A DNA stretch of 32,136 bases, taken from an uncultured Bacteroidales bacterium. Its GTDB lineage: Bacteria; Bacteroidota; Bacteroidia; Bacteroidales; Bacteroidaceae. The notes below the pieces were generated by a model. It ran no database searches. It saw nothing but the letters and a program-made list of their open reading frames with translations, and had not been told where the DNA came from. Each line of letters begins with the position of its first letter. The first letter of the stretch is position 1. Location: assembly GCA_902779535.1 (NCBI GenBank), contig CACZBX010000021.1, forward strand, positions 1 through 32,136, read 5' to 3'. The position numbers and the translations under genes are program-made. Positions 6,585 to 15,362 of the stretch are shown here, one piece after another.

Positions 6585-8912
6585 ATGAGAAAGAAATTCA
6601 TTATTATACTTTGGTCATTGATTGGTCTTGGTTTTCTGACCATCGCACTTATTTTTACAGCTATCGCAAAGGGTTGGATTGGCTATGTTCCCCCGGTAGA
6701 GGAACTGGAGAATCCGAGTCTGAAATTTGCAACTCAGATTATCTCGGATGACGGGAAGCTATTAGGAACTTGGTCGTACAGTAAGGAAAACCGTGTCTAT
6801 GTAGGCTATAATGACCTTTCCCCACATTTGATACATGCGTTGATTGACACGGAAGATGCTCGTTTCGCCGAACATTCGGGTATTGATGCAAGAGCTTTCA
6901 TCCGCGCGTTGGTAAAGCGTGGTGTCCTGATGCAGAAGAATGCCGGTGGAGGCAGTACCATTACACAGCAGCTGGCCAAGCAGTTCTATTCACCAAAGGC
7001 GGACAATGTGATGGAACGTCTGCTTCAAAAACCTATCGAATGGGTGATTGCCGTACAGCTGGAACGCTATTATACGAAAGAGGAGATCATGACGATGTAT
7101 TTGAATAAGTTTGATTTCCTCAACAATGCCGTCGGCATAAAGACCGCAGCCAATACGTATTTCTCGAAGGAACCGAAGACGTTGGCTCCTGAAGAAGCAG
7201 CAACACTGGTCGGTATGTGTAAGAACCCTTCTTATTTCAACCCCCGCCGCTTTGCCGAACGGGCTACAGGCCGGCGTAACGTGGTATTGGAGCAGATGCG
7301 AAAGGCCGGACACTTGACGGATGCCCAGGCTGACTCACTGAAAAAGCTTCCTCTGACCCTGAAATACCGTCGGGTAGACCATAAGGAAGGTCTGGCAACG
7401 TATTTTCGTGAATACCTTCGTGGCGTAATCACGGCAAAGAAACCGGTGAAGAGTGATTATAAGTCTTGGCAGGCCCAGCAGTTCTACGAAGATTCCGTGG
7501 CTTGGGAAACCAATCCGCTTTTTGGCTGGTGCCAGAAAAACAAGAAAAAAGACGGATCGAACTACAATATCTACACGGATGGCTTAAAGATTTATACGAC
7601 GCTGAACTCTAAGATGCAGCAATATGCTGAAGAGGCTGTGCAAGAGCATGTGACAGGCTATCTGCAACCACAGTTCTTCAAGGAAAAGAAAGGTCGTAAG
7701 ACGGCTCCGTTCTCGAGTGCTTTGACTGATGCTGAGGTGAAGCAAATCCTTGACCGTTCGATCCGACAGACCGATTTGTACCGTGCATTGGTCAAGGAGG
7801 GCAAGAGTGAGGCACAAATCATGAAGGAGTTCAATACAGAACGCGAGATGACCGTGTTCTCGTATGGCGGTGAGATAGATACCATCATGACCCCGCTCGA
7901 CTCCATCCGTTATTATAAGCATTTCCTTCGTGTCGGATTCATGTCGATGGACCCGCATACAGGCTATGTGAAAGCTTATGTGGGAGGACCTAATTATACG
8001 AACTTCCAATACGATATGGCCATGGTCGGCCGCCGTCAGGTAGGATCGACGATCAAGCCGTATGTATATACGTTAGCCATGGAGAATGGCTTCTCGCCGT
8101 GCGACATGGTTCGTCATGTGGAGCAGACTTTGATTGATGAGAACGGCAGGCCGTGGCACCCACGTAATGCAAGCCGCAGGAACTATGGTGAAATGGTGTC
8201 TATCCGTTGGGGATTGGCTAATTCAGATAACTGGATCACCGCTTATTTGATGGGTAAGTTAAGTCCTTATCAATTAGTGCGTTTGATTCATTCATTTGGA
8301 GTGATGAATCAACAGATTGACCCGGTTGTTTCCCTCTGTCTCGGTCCTTGTGAAATTTCGGTTGGCGAAATGGTTAGTGCTTACACGGCCTTTGCAAACC
8401 GAGGTATTCGTACGGCACCATTGTTTGTCACTAAGATAGAAGATAATGAAGGAAATACGGTGGCAACCTTCTCGCCTCAGATGAATGAGGTTATCAGTGA
8501 GGATGCTTGTTATAAGATGTTGACCATGCTGCGTGCAGTGGTTAATGAAGGAACCGGTAACCGTGTACGTCGTTTGTACGGTATCACCGCGGATATGGGC
8601 GGTAAGACGGGAACGACGAACAATAATTCTGACGGCTGGTTCATGGGATTCACGCCGTCGCTTGTCAGCGGCACGTGGGTTGGCGGTGAAGACCGTGCAA
8701 TCCACTTCGACACGATGCTCTATGGTCAGGGGGCTTCCATGGCGTTGCCGATTTATGGTCTTTATATGCAGAAAGTCTATAAGGATACCTCCCTGGGATA
8801 TACGCAAGATGAGACTTTCCAGATACCGGAAGGATTCAACCCGTGCGGTGATATCTTAGAAAGTGAAACGACAATCGATCCCAATGTCGGATTGGACGAT
8901 ATCTTTGAATAG
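6585..8912 (+). CDS. Class A penicillin-binding protein (PBP1A-type), bifunctional
   Basis: 775 residues from MRKKFIII; a 33-residue extension is open but lies upstream of the promoter. One N-terminal membrane anchor (about residues 4-29) is followed by a GT51 glycosyltransferase: EDARFAEHSG with catalytic Glu90, GGGSTITQQLAKQ from ~121, and EWVIAVQLE. The transpeptidase domain has the nucleophile motif GSTIK (Ser488, Lys491), SDN in the middle, and KTGTT with Lys674. It polymerises lipid II and cross-links peptide stems on the periplasmic face. An insert between the GT and TP domains contains lysine-rich segments, as in other Bacteroidetes PBP1A. The SDR gene follows after five bases. Confidence 0.95.
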   Translation: MRKKFIIILWSLIGLGFLTIALIFTAIAKGWIGYVPPVEELENPSLKFATQIISDDGKLLGTWSYSKENRVYVGYNDLSPHLIHALIDTEDARFAEHSGIDARAFIRALVKRGVLMQKNAGGGSTITQQLAKQFYSPKADNVMERLLQKPIEWVIAVQLERYYTKEEIMTMYLNKFDFLNNAVGIKTAANTYFSKEPKTLAPEEAATLVGMCKNPSYFNPRRFAERATGRRNVVLEQMRKAGHLTDAQADSLKKLPLTLKYRRVDHKEGLATYFREYLRGVITAKKPVKSDYKSWQAQQFYEDSVAWETNPLFGWCQKNKKKDGSNYNIYTDGLKIYTTLNSKMQQYAEEAVQEHVTGYLQPQFFKEKKGRKTAPFSSALTDAEVKQILDRSIRQTDLYRALVKEGKSEAQIMKEFNTEREMTVFSYGGEIDTIMTPLDSIRYYKHFLRVGFMSMDPHTGYVKAYVGGPNYTNFQYDMAMVGRRQVGSTIKPYVYTLAMENGFSPCDMVRHVEQTLIDENGRPWHPRNASRRNYGEMVSIRWGLANSDNWITAYLMGKLSPYQLVRLIHSFGVMNQQIDPVVSLCLGPCEISVGEMVSAYTAFANRGIRTAPLFVTKIEDNEGNTVATFSPQMNEVISEDACYKMLTMLRAVVNEGTGNRVRRLYGITADMGGKTGTTNNNSDGWFMGFTPSLVSGTWVGGEDRAIHFDTMLYGQGASMALPIYGLYMQKVYKDTSLGYTQDETFQIPEGFNPCGDILESETTIDPNVGLDDIFE

Positions 8913-8917
8913 GTTCC

Positions 8918-9637
8918 ATGAGAAAAGCAGTCGTCATCGGAGCCAGTTCGGGCATGGGCCTGGAAGTTACCAAGCTTTTGCTGAATGATGGATGGCAGGT
9001 AGGCGTGGCTGCACGCCGTCTAGATCGACTGATAAGTCTCAAAGAATCCTATCCCGAACTCGTTTGTGAACGCATCGACGTGAATCAGGCGGACGCAGCC
9101 GACTTGTTCCTGCATCTGGTGGAGCAGTTAGGGGGAATGGACTTGTTGTTTTATTCAGCTGGCATCGGCAAAAAGAATCCGCAACTCATTTCTGATATTG
9201 AACTGAATACAGTCCAGACGAATGCCTTAGGCTTTACGCGTATGGTAAACGCTGCCTTTCAGTATATGGCTTCCCATGGAGGCGGACATATTGCTGTCAT
9301 CAGTTCCATCGCCGGAACGAAAGGTCTTGGACCTGCTCCTTCGTATTCGGCAACAAAGGCGTTCCAGAATTGCTACATCGAAGCCTTGGAGCAACAAGCC
9401 CATGCCCGGAACTTAAACATTGCTTTTACCGATATCCGTCCGGGCTTTGTTGATACCGACTTGTTAGGCGGCGACAACCATTATCCGATGTTGATGAATC
9501 CGCAAAAAGTATCGAAGCAGATTCTTTCGGCTATCTATCGAAAGAAACATGTGGCTGTGATTGATGGACGGTGGAGGTGTCTCACTTTCTTCTGGCGGAT
9601 GGTTCCACGTTTTATCTGGCGAAGACTCCGTCTATGA
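8918..9637 (+). CDS. Short-chain dehydrogenase/reductase
   Basis: 239 residues, a classical SDR. It has the cofactor motif GASSGMG at 8-14, an NADPH-favouring AARRLDR at 31-37, YSAGIG in place of NNAG at 79-84, and the catalytic Ser129/130, Tyr143 and Lys147 (YSATK). The substrate cannot be told from sequence. The C-terminal ~40 residues contain a W/R-rich amphipathic segment (FFWRMVPRFIWRRLRL) suggesting membrane contact. It starts five bases after the PBP gene stop and is presumably cotranscribed. A strong terminator follows. Confidence 0.92.
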   Translation: MRKAVVIGASSGMGLEVTKLLLNDGWQVGVAARRLDRLISLKESYPELVCERIDVNQADAADLFLHLVEQLGGMDLLFYSAGIGKKNPQLISDIELNTVQTNALGFTRMVNAAFQYMASHGGGHIAVISSIAGTKGLGPAPSYSATKAFQNCYIEALEQQAHARNLNIAFTDIRPGFVDTDLLGGDNHYPMLMNPQKVSKQILSAIYRKKHVAVIDGRWRCLTFFWRMVPRFIWRRLRL

Positions 9638-9651
9638 TTAGGGACTATAAA

Positions 9652-9698
9652 AGAGCGGGGATCTGTCAACTAAAGACAGATCCCCGCTCTCTTATTTT
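9652..9698. terminator. Strong bidirectional terminator
   Basis: A perfect 16-bp GC-rich stem (9652-9667 with 9675-9690), seven-base loop, then CTTATTTTTT. It separates the convergent SDR and TlpA-like genes. Confidence 0.9.
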
Positions 9699-9709
9699 TT
9701 ATGCGTACT

Positions 9710-10264
9710 TTATTTCGTCAGACTCTCCAGTTGCTTGAACAGTTTTTCTATCATGACCGTTCCCATGACGACTTTTCCTTCGGGATCAATGATGTACATC
9801 GATGGAATCCAGTTGATGTGATAATCGCTGTAAATCTTTGTCTCTTTCATCTTCTTGAGTTCGCTCACCTGAGGATACTGAATGTTGTATTCCTTGATGC
9901 CGTTCTGCCATGCTTCCTTGTCGGTATCGAAAGACACACCAACAAAGGCGATGCCTTTGTCTTTGAATTGGTTATATGCCCTTACCACTTCCGGAGCATC
10001 CTTCCGGCAGTCGGGACACCAACTTGCCCAGAAGTCGAGCACGACATATTTTCCTTTGAAGTCGCTTAGTGAGATATTCGTCCCATCGGGTGAAGGCAAA
10101 GTGAAATCAGGTGCCTGTGTACCTTTCTTCAGCAACTCTGTTGCATACTTTAAGTCTAAATCTTCTTCATTCTGTGGATTCGCTTTTTTTTTACCGCAGG
10201 ATACTGTGCCTAACATGAGGCAGCAGAGGCCGGCGAATAAAGCGGTTCGAATAATTGTTCTCAT
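9710..10264 (-). CDS. TlpA-like thioredoxin-fold lipoprotein
   Basis: 184 residues. The N-terminal hydrophobic segment ends in GTVSC (Cys23), a plausible lipobox followed by GKKK. The thioredoxin/AhpC-TSA-like domain starts near residue 48 with APDFTLPSPDG. It has the redox motif WCPDC (Cys83, Cys86) and cis-proline Pro154 in WIPSMYIID. TlpA/ResA-type proteins reduce disulphides of exported proteins, for example in cytochrome maturation; the client here is unknown. Its ATG overlaps the stop of the DUF6483-like gene (ATGA), so it belongs to the menD unit. Confidence 0.92.
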   Translation of the reverse strand: MRTIIRTALFAGLCCLMLGTVSCGKKKANPQNEEDLDLKYATELLKKGTQAPDFTLPSPDGTNISLSDFKGKYVVLDFWASWCPDCRKDAPEVVRAYNQFKDKGIAFVGVSFDTDKEAWQNGIKEYNIQYPQVSELKKMKETKIYSDYHINWIPSMYIIDPEGKVVMGTVMIEKLFKQLESLTK

Positions 10265-10653
10265 ACTTTTTTCCTTTTAGTTTGTATTTCGTTGATTTTG
10301 TTGATTCGTTCAAATGAATAGGTCTTGCTGTTTCGGTCGACGAACGAGAAAAGGTTGAATGCTTTTTCGAGCATCTCTTCACGCAGCGGCTCACTTCTCA
10401 GGTCGGCTTCACGAAAGTAGAGTTCGGCCAACATCTCGATGCGGTAGATCCGCTCGCCTTCGGGATACTTTTGGAAAGATTCCATCACTTCGTCGAGCGT
10501 GGCAGCATGGAAGAAGGTATAGTCGCCAAAGTAGGTTTCGTACAACTCCTTGATCTTTTCGTCGTCGTCCTGTTGTCCTTTCTTGTCGAGAAAACGAGCG
10601 ATGGCAGCCATAAACTGCCGAATCAGTCGCATGATATAGTCCCTTTCAATCAT
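10261..10653 (-). CDS. DUF6483-like small helical protein
   Basis: 130 residues from [14 protein letters not shown]. This start forms an ATGA overlap with the menD stop at 10650-10653. A longer open frame to 10785 lies wholly inside menD and is not needed. The N-terminal signature (I-x-R-D-Y-I-x-R-x-I, then a hydrophobic helix) resembles DUF6483 proteins. The rest is predicted mostly helical and charged, with no catalytic motif that I can name and no signal peptide. It is sandwiched by four-base overlaps between menD and the TlpA-like gene. Function unknown. Confidence 0.8.
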   Translation of the reverse strand: MIERDYIMRLIRQFMAAIARFLDKKGQQDDDEKIKELYETYFGDYTFFHAATLDEVMESFQKYPEGERIYRIEMLAELYFREADLRSEPLREEMLEKAFNLFSFVDRNSKTYSFERINKINEIQTKRKKV

Positions 10654-12320
10654 AACCTTTCTTTGATTTGGTGATAGTATTCTCTTAGCAGGGCGGTATC
10701 GCTGGCTTTGTTGGTCCACACTTCGACAAGCATCGGTTTCTCGGTTGGCTCGGTTGATGTGAACGTTGGCAGTATGGCGTTCCATTGTGCTTCGTCCTTC
10801 ACTTCGGCATAGTCGAATCCGCTCGTTTCAGCCCATGCCTTGGCTGAGGTATGGTGAGCGCCGCAGACGATGGCCCGCGACTGTTCGTCTTTCTCCATGC
10901 CCGGAAGGTTATGCAGCAGTTCTCCTCCTTCGTTGTTGATGAGCAAGATGCGGACGTTCGACTGTACATGACTGTTCCACAAAGCGTTTTGATCGTAGAA
11001 GAAACTGAGGTCACCAATAATGACAAAGTTCAGTTGGTGGGAAAGGGCTGCATAGCCGATGGCAGTTGAGAGGGATCCTTCGATGCCATTTGTACCGCGG
11101 TTACCACAGACCTCTATCTCGGGTGCCAGATTGAACAGTTGGGCGTATCTGACGGTCGAGCTGTTTGCCAAATGCAACGAGCAGGGTGTCGGCAAAGAAT
11201 GAATCAACTGTCCGATAACCATGGGTTCTGAGTAGGCGAACGTTGGTTCAGGAATGGTCTTGCAATAGTTTTCCCAAGCCAGCGGATAATTTGTCGGTTT
11301 GTTGTCGAGCAAGAAAGCAATTCGTTCGAGAAACTCGAAAGGATTCATCTCGATGACCGTTGTAAGACAGCCGAATGTATCCACAATCTTCCCGTCGGTA
11401 CTTATATGCCAATGTTCCTTAGGCGGATATTTCCGCAGGTACTTCTTCAGCTGTGAAGAAACGACGTGTCCGCCGTATGTTATCAGTAGTTCAGGGCGTA
11501 AAGCCTCTCGCTTTTCGTTCGGCATCGCATAGATAGCCGTGTCGAAGTTGCGGATAGGCACTCCGGGTACTGTCTGATTACCAAGTTGTTCGCTGAACCA
11601 TGCGAAATGTTTGTAGAGGGCCTTCACATATTTCTTCTCGAACAGATAGATCAGGTTCATCTGTCCGACAACCACCATGCGTTTCTGGAAACTGTTCAGT
11701 TTCTGTACCAGTTCTTGATAGCCTTTTTCGTATAGGCTCAGTCCTTGATACCGCATGATAACCCGTTCATCGGGCAATTCCTTTGTGCCGAAACGATAAA
11801 CAGGCTCGGAGATCGGCACGTTGATGTGTACCGGACCTTTCCCATGATGCGAAGTCTCGAGGATAGCCTCGTTGATGAGTCGGTTACAGAACCAGGCATC
11901 CTCTTCGGTTTGTATCTCGGGCAAGGAAACTGAGCATTTCACCAACGACTGGAACACTTCCTTTTGTGGGATGGTCTGTCCGTCCATCTGTCCAATCCAT
12001 GCTGCACCTCGGTCGGCCGAGATGACGATCAGCGGGACTTGTTGATAGAAAGCCTCTGCCACAGCCGGATAGATATTGAGCAAGGCAGAACCGGATGTAC
12101 AGCAGATCGCCGACGGACTGCCTCCATGCTGTGCCAGACCTAAGGCAAAGAAGCCGGCACTTCGCTCATCGGTGATTGGATAACAGGTGAATTCAGGGAT
12201 CTGTGCAAGCGTATGAACGATAGGAGCGTTCCGACCACCCGGACAAACCACGATATGTTTTACCTGATGGGCTTTCAGTAAGGCCACCAACTGGAGAATA
12301 TGTCTTTTGTCGCTATACAT
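10650..12320 (-). CDS. menD: MenD, 2-succinyl-5-enolpyruvyl-6-hydroxy-3-cyclohexene-1-carboxylate synthase
   Basis: 556 residues, a thiamine-diphosphate enzyme of menaquinone synthesis that joins isochorismate with 2-oxoglutarate. The ThDP-activating glutamate is Glu52 in [14 protein letters not shown]. The substrate arginines can be matched: Arg30 (PGGRNAP; the usual PGSRN serine is Gly here), the ADRG arginine, the NSSTVR arginine, and the [11 protein letters not shown] arginine. The magnesium/ThDP loop is [12 protein letters not shown]. It begins a three-gene unit, menD - DUF6483-like - TlpA-like, with no menF, menB, menC or menE adjacent in the window. The promoter is the TACATTTG box at 12340-12347. 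Confidence 0.9.
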   Translation of the reverse strand: MYSDKRHILQLVALLKAHQVKHIVVCPGGRNAPIVHTLAQIPEFTCYPITDERSAGFFALGLAQHGGSPSAICCTSGSALLNIYPAVAEAFYQQVPLIVISADRGAAWIGQMDGQTIPQKEVFQSLVKCSVSLPEIQTEEDAWFCNRLINEAILETSHHGKGPVHINVPISEPVYRFGTKELPDERVIMRYQGLSLYEKGYQELVQKLNSFQKRMVVVGQMNLIYLFEKKYVKALYKHFAWFSEQLGNQTVPGVPIRNFDTAIYAMPNEKREALRPELLITYGGHVVSSQLKKYLRKYPPKEHWHISTDGKIVDTFGCLTTVIEMNPFEFLERIAFLLDNKPTNYPLAWENYCKTIPEPTFAYSEPMVIGQLIHSLPTPCSLHLANSSTVRYAQLFNLAPEIEVCGNRGTNGIEGSLSTAIGYAALSHQLNFVIIGDLSFFYDQNALWNSHVQSNVRILLINNEGGELLHNLPGMEKDEQSRAIVCGAHHTSAKAWAETSGFDYAEVKDEAQWNAILPTFTSTEPTEKPMLVEVWTNKASDTALLREYYHQIKERL

Positions 12321-12339
12321 AGCTATCTTTTTATTTTTA

Positions 12340-12347
12340 CAAATGTA
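12340..12347 (-). promoter_or_regulatory. -7 box for menD
   Basis: TACATTTG on the minus strand, 19 bases before the menD ATG. The same octamer serves the divergent transporter gene at 12411. Confidence 0.7.
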
Positions 12348-12410
12348 ATGTTTTAACTTTAATTTTTAGAAAGATTGTCGGATTAGTTTCAATTTATTCT
12401 TCATATTTCT

Positions 12411-12418
12411 TACATTTG
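12411..12418 (+). promoter_or_regulatory. -7 box for the SLC13-type transporter gene
   Basis: TACATTTG overlaps the first possible ATG at 12416, so that ATG cannot be used. It lies 27 bases before the ATG at 12446. Confidence 0.7.
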
Positions 12419-12445
12419 TGTTTGAAACGAGTAAATAGTGTATTT

Positions 12446-14308
12446 ATGATAACAACCATTATTATCTTAATCATAGCCACCATCTTCTTTGTGAATGGAA
12501 AGGTGCGTTCGGATATTGTTGCCTTATGTGCGTTAATCGCGTTGTTGGTGTTCCAAATAGTGACGGTCGAAGAGGCCTTGTCGGGCTTCTCCAACTCGGT
12601 TGTTGTCATGATGGTTGGCTTGTTTATCGTGAGCGGAGCCATCTTGCAGACAGGTTTGGCGAAGCTGATCAGTGCCAAGTTGCTGAAGCTGGCCGGGAAG
12701 AACGAGTTCATTTTGTTCATTCTGGTGATGATGGTGACGGCATGCCTCGGTGGTTTAGTCAGCAATGTCGGAACGGTGGCCTTGATGCTTCCGATCGTTG
12801 TCAGCATGGCTCAGAGCATCAACATGAGTACTCGCAAAATCTTGATGCCTCTGGCTTTTGCGAGTAGTCTAGGCGGTATGATGACGTTGATCGGTACACC
12901 GCCGAACTTGGTCATTCAGCAGACACTCCATGCCGCTGGAGGACAAGACCTGAAATTCCTGACATTCCTTCCCGTAGGCTTGGTCTGTGTGGTTGTGGGT
13001 ACGGTCATCCTGTTGATACTCAGCAAACTGTTCCTCTCGAAATCGGAAAACAAGAATGAGCCAAACAAGAAGGTGAAGAAGTCACTGAGCGAACTGGTGC
13101 AGGAATATGGGTTGTTGAGCAACCTCTCTCGACTGAAGGTGCGTTCGTTCTCTTCCATCCAGGGGAAAACGATCATCGAACTGGATGTGCGTAACAAATA
13201 TCACCTGAATATCCTGGAAGTGCGCCGTGGAGATGTGGCACAGAACAACCTTTTCAAGAATATCGAGCAGAAATTCGTGGACGCTGATACCGTATTGCAG
13301 AACGGAGACATCCTGTTCCTGACGGGTGAGAACGAAAATGTCCATCAGTTTGCCAAAGATTATCAGTTGGAGGTTTACGATGAGGAAGAACGCAAGTTGA
13401 CCGACACGGCAGCCGATGCACTTGCCTTCTATGACATTGGTATTGCTGAGATTGTCTTGATGCCGTCGTCGAACCTGGTTAATCAGACGGTCCGTGACAC
13501 GGATTTCCGCGATAAGTATAACGTGAATGTATTGGGGATCCAACGCAAGGATGAATACCTGAAAGATAATATTGCGAATATAAAGTTTCATGCAAACGAT
13601 GTGCTGCTGGTGCAAGGAACGTGGCAGAACATCGAACGACTCAGCCATGAAGATACAAACTGGGTGGTTCTGGGACAACCTTTGGCTGAGGCCGCCAAGG
13701 TAACGTTGGATTATAAGGCTCCTTTAGCTGCTGCAATCATGGTCTTGATGGTGGTGATGATGGTGTTCGACTTTATTCCAGTGGAGCCTGTGACGGCAGT
13801 GCTCATCGCCAGTATGTTGATGATCCTGACGCGGTGCTTCCGCAACGTGGAAGCGGCTTATAAAACCATTAACTGGGAGAGTATCTTCCTGATTGGCGGC
13901 TTGATGCCGATGTCGCTTGCCTTGGAAAAGACCGGCGTGTCGGAGCTGATTTCCGGTTCGTTGGTTAGTGGACTGGGCTCGTTCGGACCATATGCACTCC
14001 TGGCGGGCATCTATTTCACGACTTCCTTCATGACATTGTTTATCAGTAATACGGCAACGGCTGTGCTCATGGCTCCAATCGCCATGAGTAGTGCGACTGC
14101 TTTGGGTCTGAACCCTGTACCATTCTTGTTCGCCGTCACTTACGGTGCAAGCATGTGCTTTGTCTCACCGTTCTCAACGCCTGCCAATGCGTTGGTCATG
14201 ACGCCCGGACAGTACACGTTCATGGATTACGTGAAGGTCGGTGGTCCGATGCAGTTGCTCATGGGCTTGATCATGATCTTCGTCTTGCCGCTTTTCTTCC
14301 CCTTCTGA
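12446..14308 (+). CDS. SLC13/CitMHS-type transporter with two central RCK_C (TrkA-C) domains
   Basis: 620 residues from MITTIIILI. An N-terminal membrane half has SNVGTVALMLPIV and GTPPNLV. Two cytoplasmic TrkA-C domains of about 70-85 residues each lie roughly at 210-300 and 320-400. A C-terminal membrane half has SNTATAVLMAPIA and SPFSTPANALV. The paired SN-T motifs are the sodium/substrate sites of DASS transporters. Members with RCK_C inserts carry dicarboxylates, sulfate or other anions; the substrate is not decidable here. Choosing 12446 as the start avoids an ATG inside the promoter. queH starts three bases after its stop. Confidence 0.9.
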   Translation: MITTIIILIIATIFFVNGKVRSDIVALCALIALLVFQIVTVEEALSGFSNSVVVMMVGLFIVSGAILQTGLAKLISAKLLKLAGKNEFILFILVMMVTACLGGLVSNVGTVALMLPIVVSMAQSINMSTRKILMPLAFASSLGGMMTLIGTPPNLVIQQTLHAAGGQDLKFLTFLPVGLVCVVVGTVILLILSKLFLSKSENKNEPNKKVKKSLSELVQEYGLLSNLSRLKVRSFSSIQGKTIIELDVRNKYHLNILEVRRGDVAQNNLFKNIEQKFVDADTVLQNGDILFLTGENENVHQFAKDYQLEVYDEEERKLTDTAADALAFYDIGIAEIVLMPSSNLVNQTVRDTDFRDKYNVNVLGIQRKDEYLKDNIANIKFHANDVLLVQGTWQNIERLSHEDTNWVVLGQPLAEAAKVTLDYKAPLAAAIMVLMVVMMVFDFIPVEPVTAVLIASMLMILTRCFRNVEAAYKTINWESIFLIGGLMPMSLALEKTGVSELISGSLVSGLGSFGPYALLAGIYFTTSFMTLFISNTATAVLMAPIAMSSATALGLNPVPFLFAVTYGASMCFVSPFSTPANALVMTPGQYTFMDYVKVGGPMQLLMGLIMIFVLPLFFPF

Positions 14309-14311
14309 TCC

Positions 14312-14986
14312 ATGCACAAGAAATATCAGATACAGGTTCCCGAGGGTACACGTGAAGTATTGCTGCACACGTGCTGTGCTCCTTGTTCGTCGGCCATCAT
14401 TGAATGGATGATGCAGAACGACGTACATCCCACGTTGTACTTCTGCAATCCCAACATCTTCCCGCAAAAAGAGTACGACATCCGCAAGGAAGAGTGCATC
14501 CGTTACGCACAGTCGTTTGGATTGACGGTGGTTGATGCCGATTACGACCATCTCTCTTGGAGAGAGCAGGTGAGAGGCTTGGAAGATGAACCGGAACGAG
14601 GGGCCAGATGTCTGATGTGTTTCAAATTTCGCTTGACGAAAGCTGCACAATATGCGCATGAACATGGGTTTAAAATCCTGACCACCACACTTGCATCCAG
14701 CCGTTGGAAGTCGCTCGATCAAGTGGCAGAGGCCGGAGCGTACGCCGTCTCGCTCTATCCCGATGTGCAGTTCTGGACTCAGAACTGGCGAAAGGGAGGA
14801 CTGTCCGACCGCCGTAGTGCCATCATCAAGGAACAGTGTTTCTACAATCAGCAATACTGTGGCTGTGAGTTCAGTCTGCGGCAAACGATCGCCTTTCGTA
14901 AAGCACGCATGCAGCAGGCAGGAAAGTCGGACGAAGCATCTTCATCACTGAAAGACTTGCTCGACTTGCGTTTTGATTTAGAATAA
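14312..14986 (+). CDS. queH: Epoxyqueuosine reductase QueH
   Basis: 224 residues of the QueH (DUF208) family, the non-homologous alternative to QueG. It reduces epoxyqueuosine to queuosine at tRNA position 34. Visible are the adjacent-cysteine motif HTCCAPC (Cys21, Cys22, Cys25), RCLMC (Cys100, Cys103) and CFYNQQYCGC (Cys176, Cys183, Cys185), which supply Fe-S and iron ligands in this family. SSRWKSLDQV and GLSDRR are also typical. It is three bases downstream of the SLC13-type gene and likely cotranscribed. tgt, the enzyme that inserts the queuosine precursor, is ~4 kb away at 18317. Confidence 0.93.
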   Translation: MHKKYQIQVPEGTREVLLHTCCAPCSSAIIEWMMQNDVHPTLYFCNPNIFPQKEYDIRKEECIRYAQSFGLTVVDADYDHLSWREQVRGLEDEPERGARCLMCFKFRLTKAAQYAHEHGFKILTTTLASSRWKSLDQVAEAGAYAVSLYPDVQFWTQNWRKGGLSDRRSAIIKEQCFYNQQYCGCEFSLRQTIAFRKARMQQAGKSDEASSSLKDLLDLRFDLE

Positions 14987-15006
14987 ACGTTTACATCTAT
15001 ATAATT

Positions 15007-15171
15007 ATGACAAGTAAAGTTAGGTATAGTGTTATGTTGGCCTCTTTTGCTTTGGTATTAGTCATCCTTGGGGTCCTTTATGTGACCTTGCGGCACACAG
15101 AAAGCGATGAGGAGGTAAAAGTAGAAAACCTTTATTCGGGTTGCCTTTTACCAGACAGAGAAGTTTCATGA
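15007..15171 (+). CDS. Small single-span membrane protein, unknown function
   Basis: 54 residues. A short basic N-terminus (MTSKVRYS) leads into one strong hydrophobic span at about 9-27, then an acidic tail (ESDEEVKVEN). The ATG is 20 bases after the queH stop, and no clear TAnnTTTG box sits between, so it may be the third gene of the transporter-queH unit. No family recognised. The tail cysteine (Cys46) is unremarkable. Length, topology and the following repeat array are all that can be said. It could also be a decayed remnant. Confidence 0.4.
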   Translation: MTSKVRYSVMLASFALVLVILGVLYVTLRHTESDEEVKVENLYSGCLLPDREVS

Positions 15172-15220
15172 CGACCTGATAAAAATAACATTTATGCAGG
15201 CTCGTGCCTTGACATATTAG

Positions 15221-15308
15221 GTTTATCACCTGTGTGATAAACCCTTTTCACCTATGTGATAAACTTTTTTCACCTGTGTGATAAACCTTTGTCACCTTGG
15301 TGAAAAGC
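15221..15308. repeat. Array 2: four 22-bp palindromic units, same family as 420-507
   Basis: TCAC starts at 15226, 15248, 15270 and 15292, again exactly 22 bp apart. The first three units have TCACC-N2-TGTGATAAAC. The last has TCACCTTGGTGAAAAG followed by CATAA, matching the last unit of array 1. Each of the first three units can form an ~8-bp hairpin with a four-base loop. As in array 1, it lies between converging gene 3' ends, next to an ordinary terminator. Confidence 0.88.
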
Positions 15309-15314
15309 ATAAAA

Positions 15315-15345
15315 AAGAGGAAGCATCTATGTGGTGCTTCCTCTT
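15315..15345. terminator. Bidirectional terminator
   Basis: An 11-bp stem (15315-15325 with 15335-15345) and nine-base loop. It is flanked by A's on the left, giving a T-run for the minus strand, and by a weaker T-rich stretch on the right. Confidence 0.75.
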
Positions 15346-15362
15346 CATCTTATTGTTCAGTC

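Noticed and set aside
10654-10785. N-terminal extension of the DUF6483-like gene
   Set aside because: It lies wholly within the 3' end of menD in another frame, while the ATGA overlap at 10650-10653 gives a natural coupled start and the extension has no family character.
12416-12445. Early ATG of the SLC13-type transporter
   Set aside because: The ATG falls inside the TACATTTG promoter box, so it cannot be in the message.
15172-15220. Possible promoter (TTGACA-like) between the small ORF and array 2
   Set aside because: No TAnnTTTG partner and no downstream plus-strand gene; the match is to a sigma-70 pattern not used as such in Bacteroidetes.
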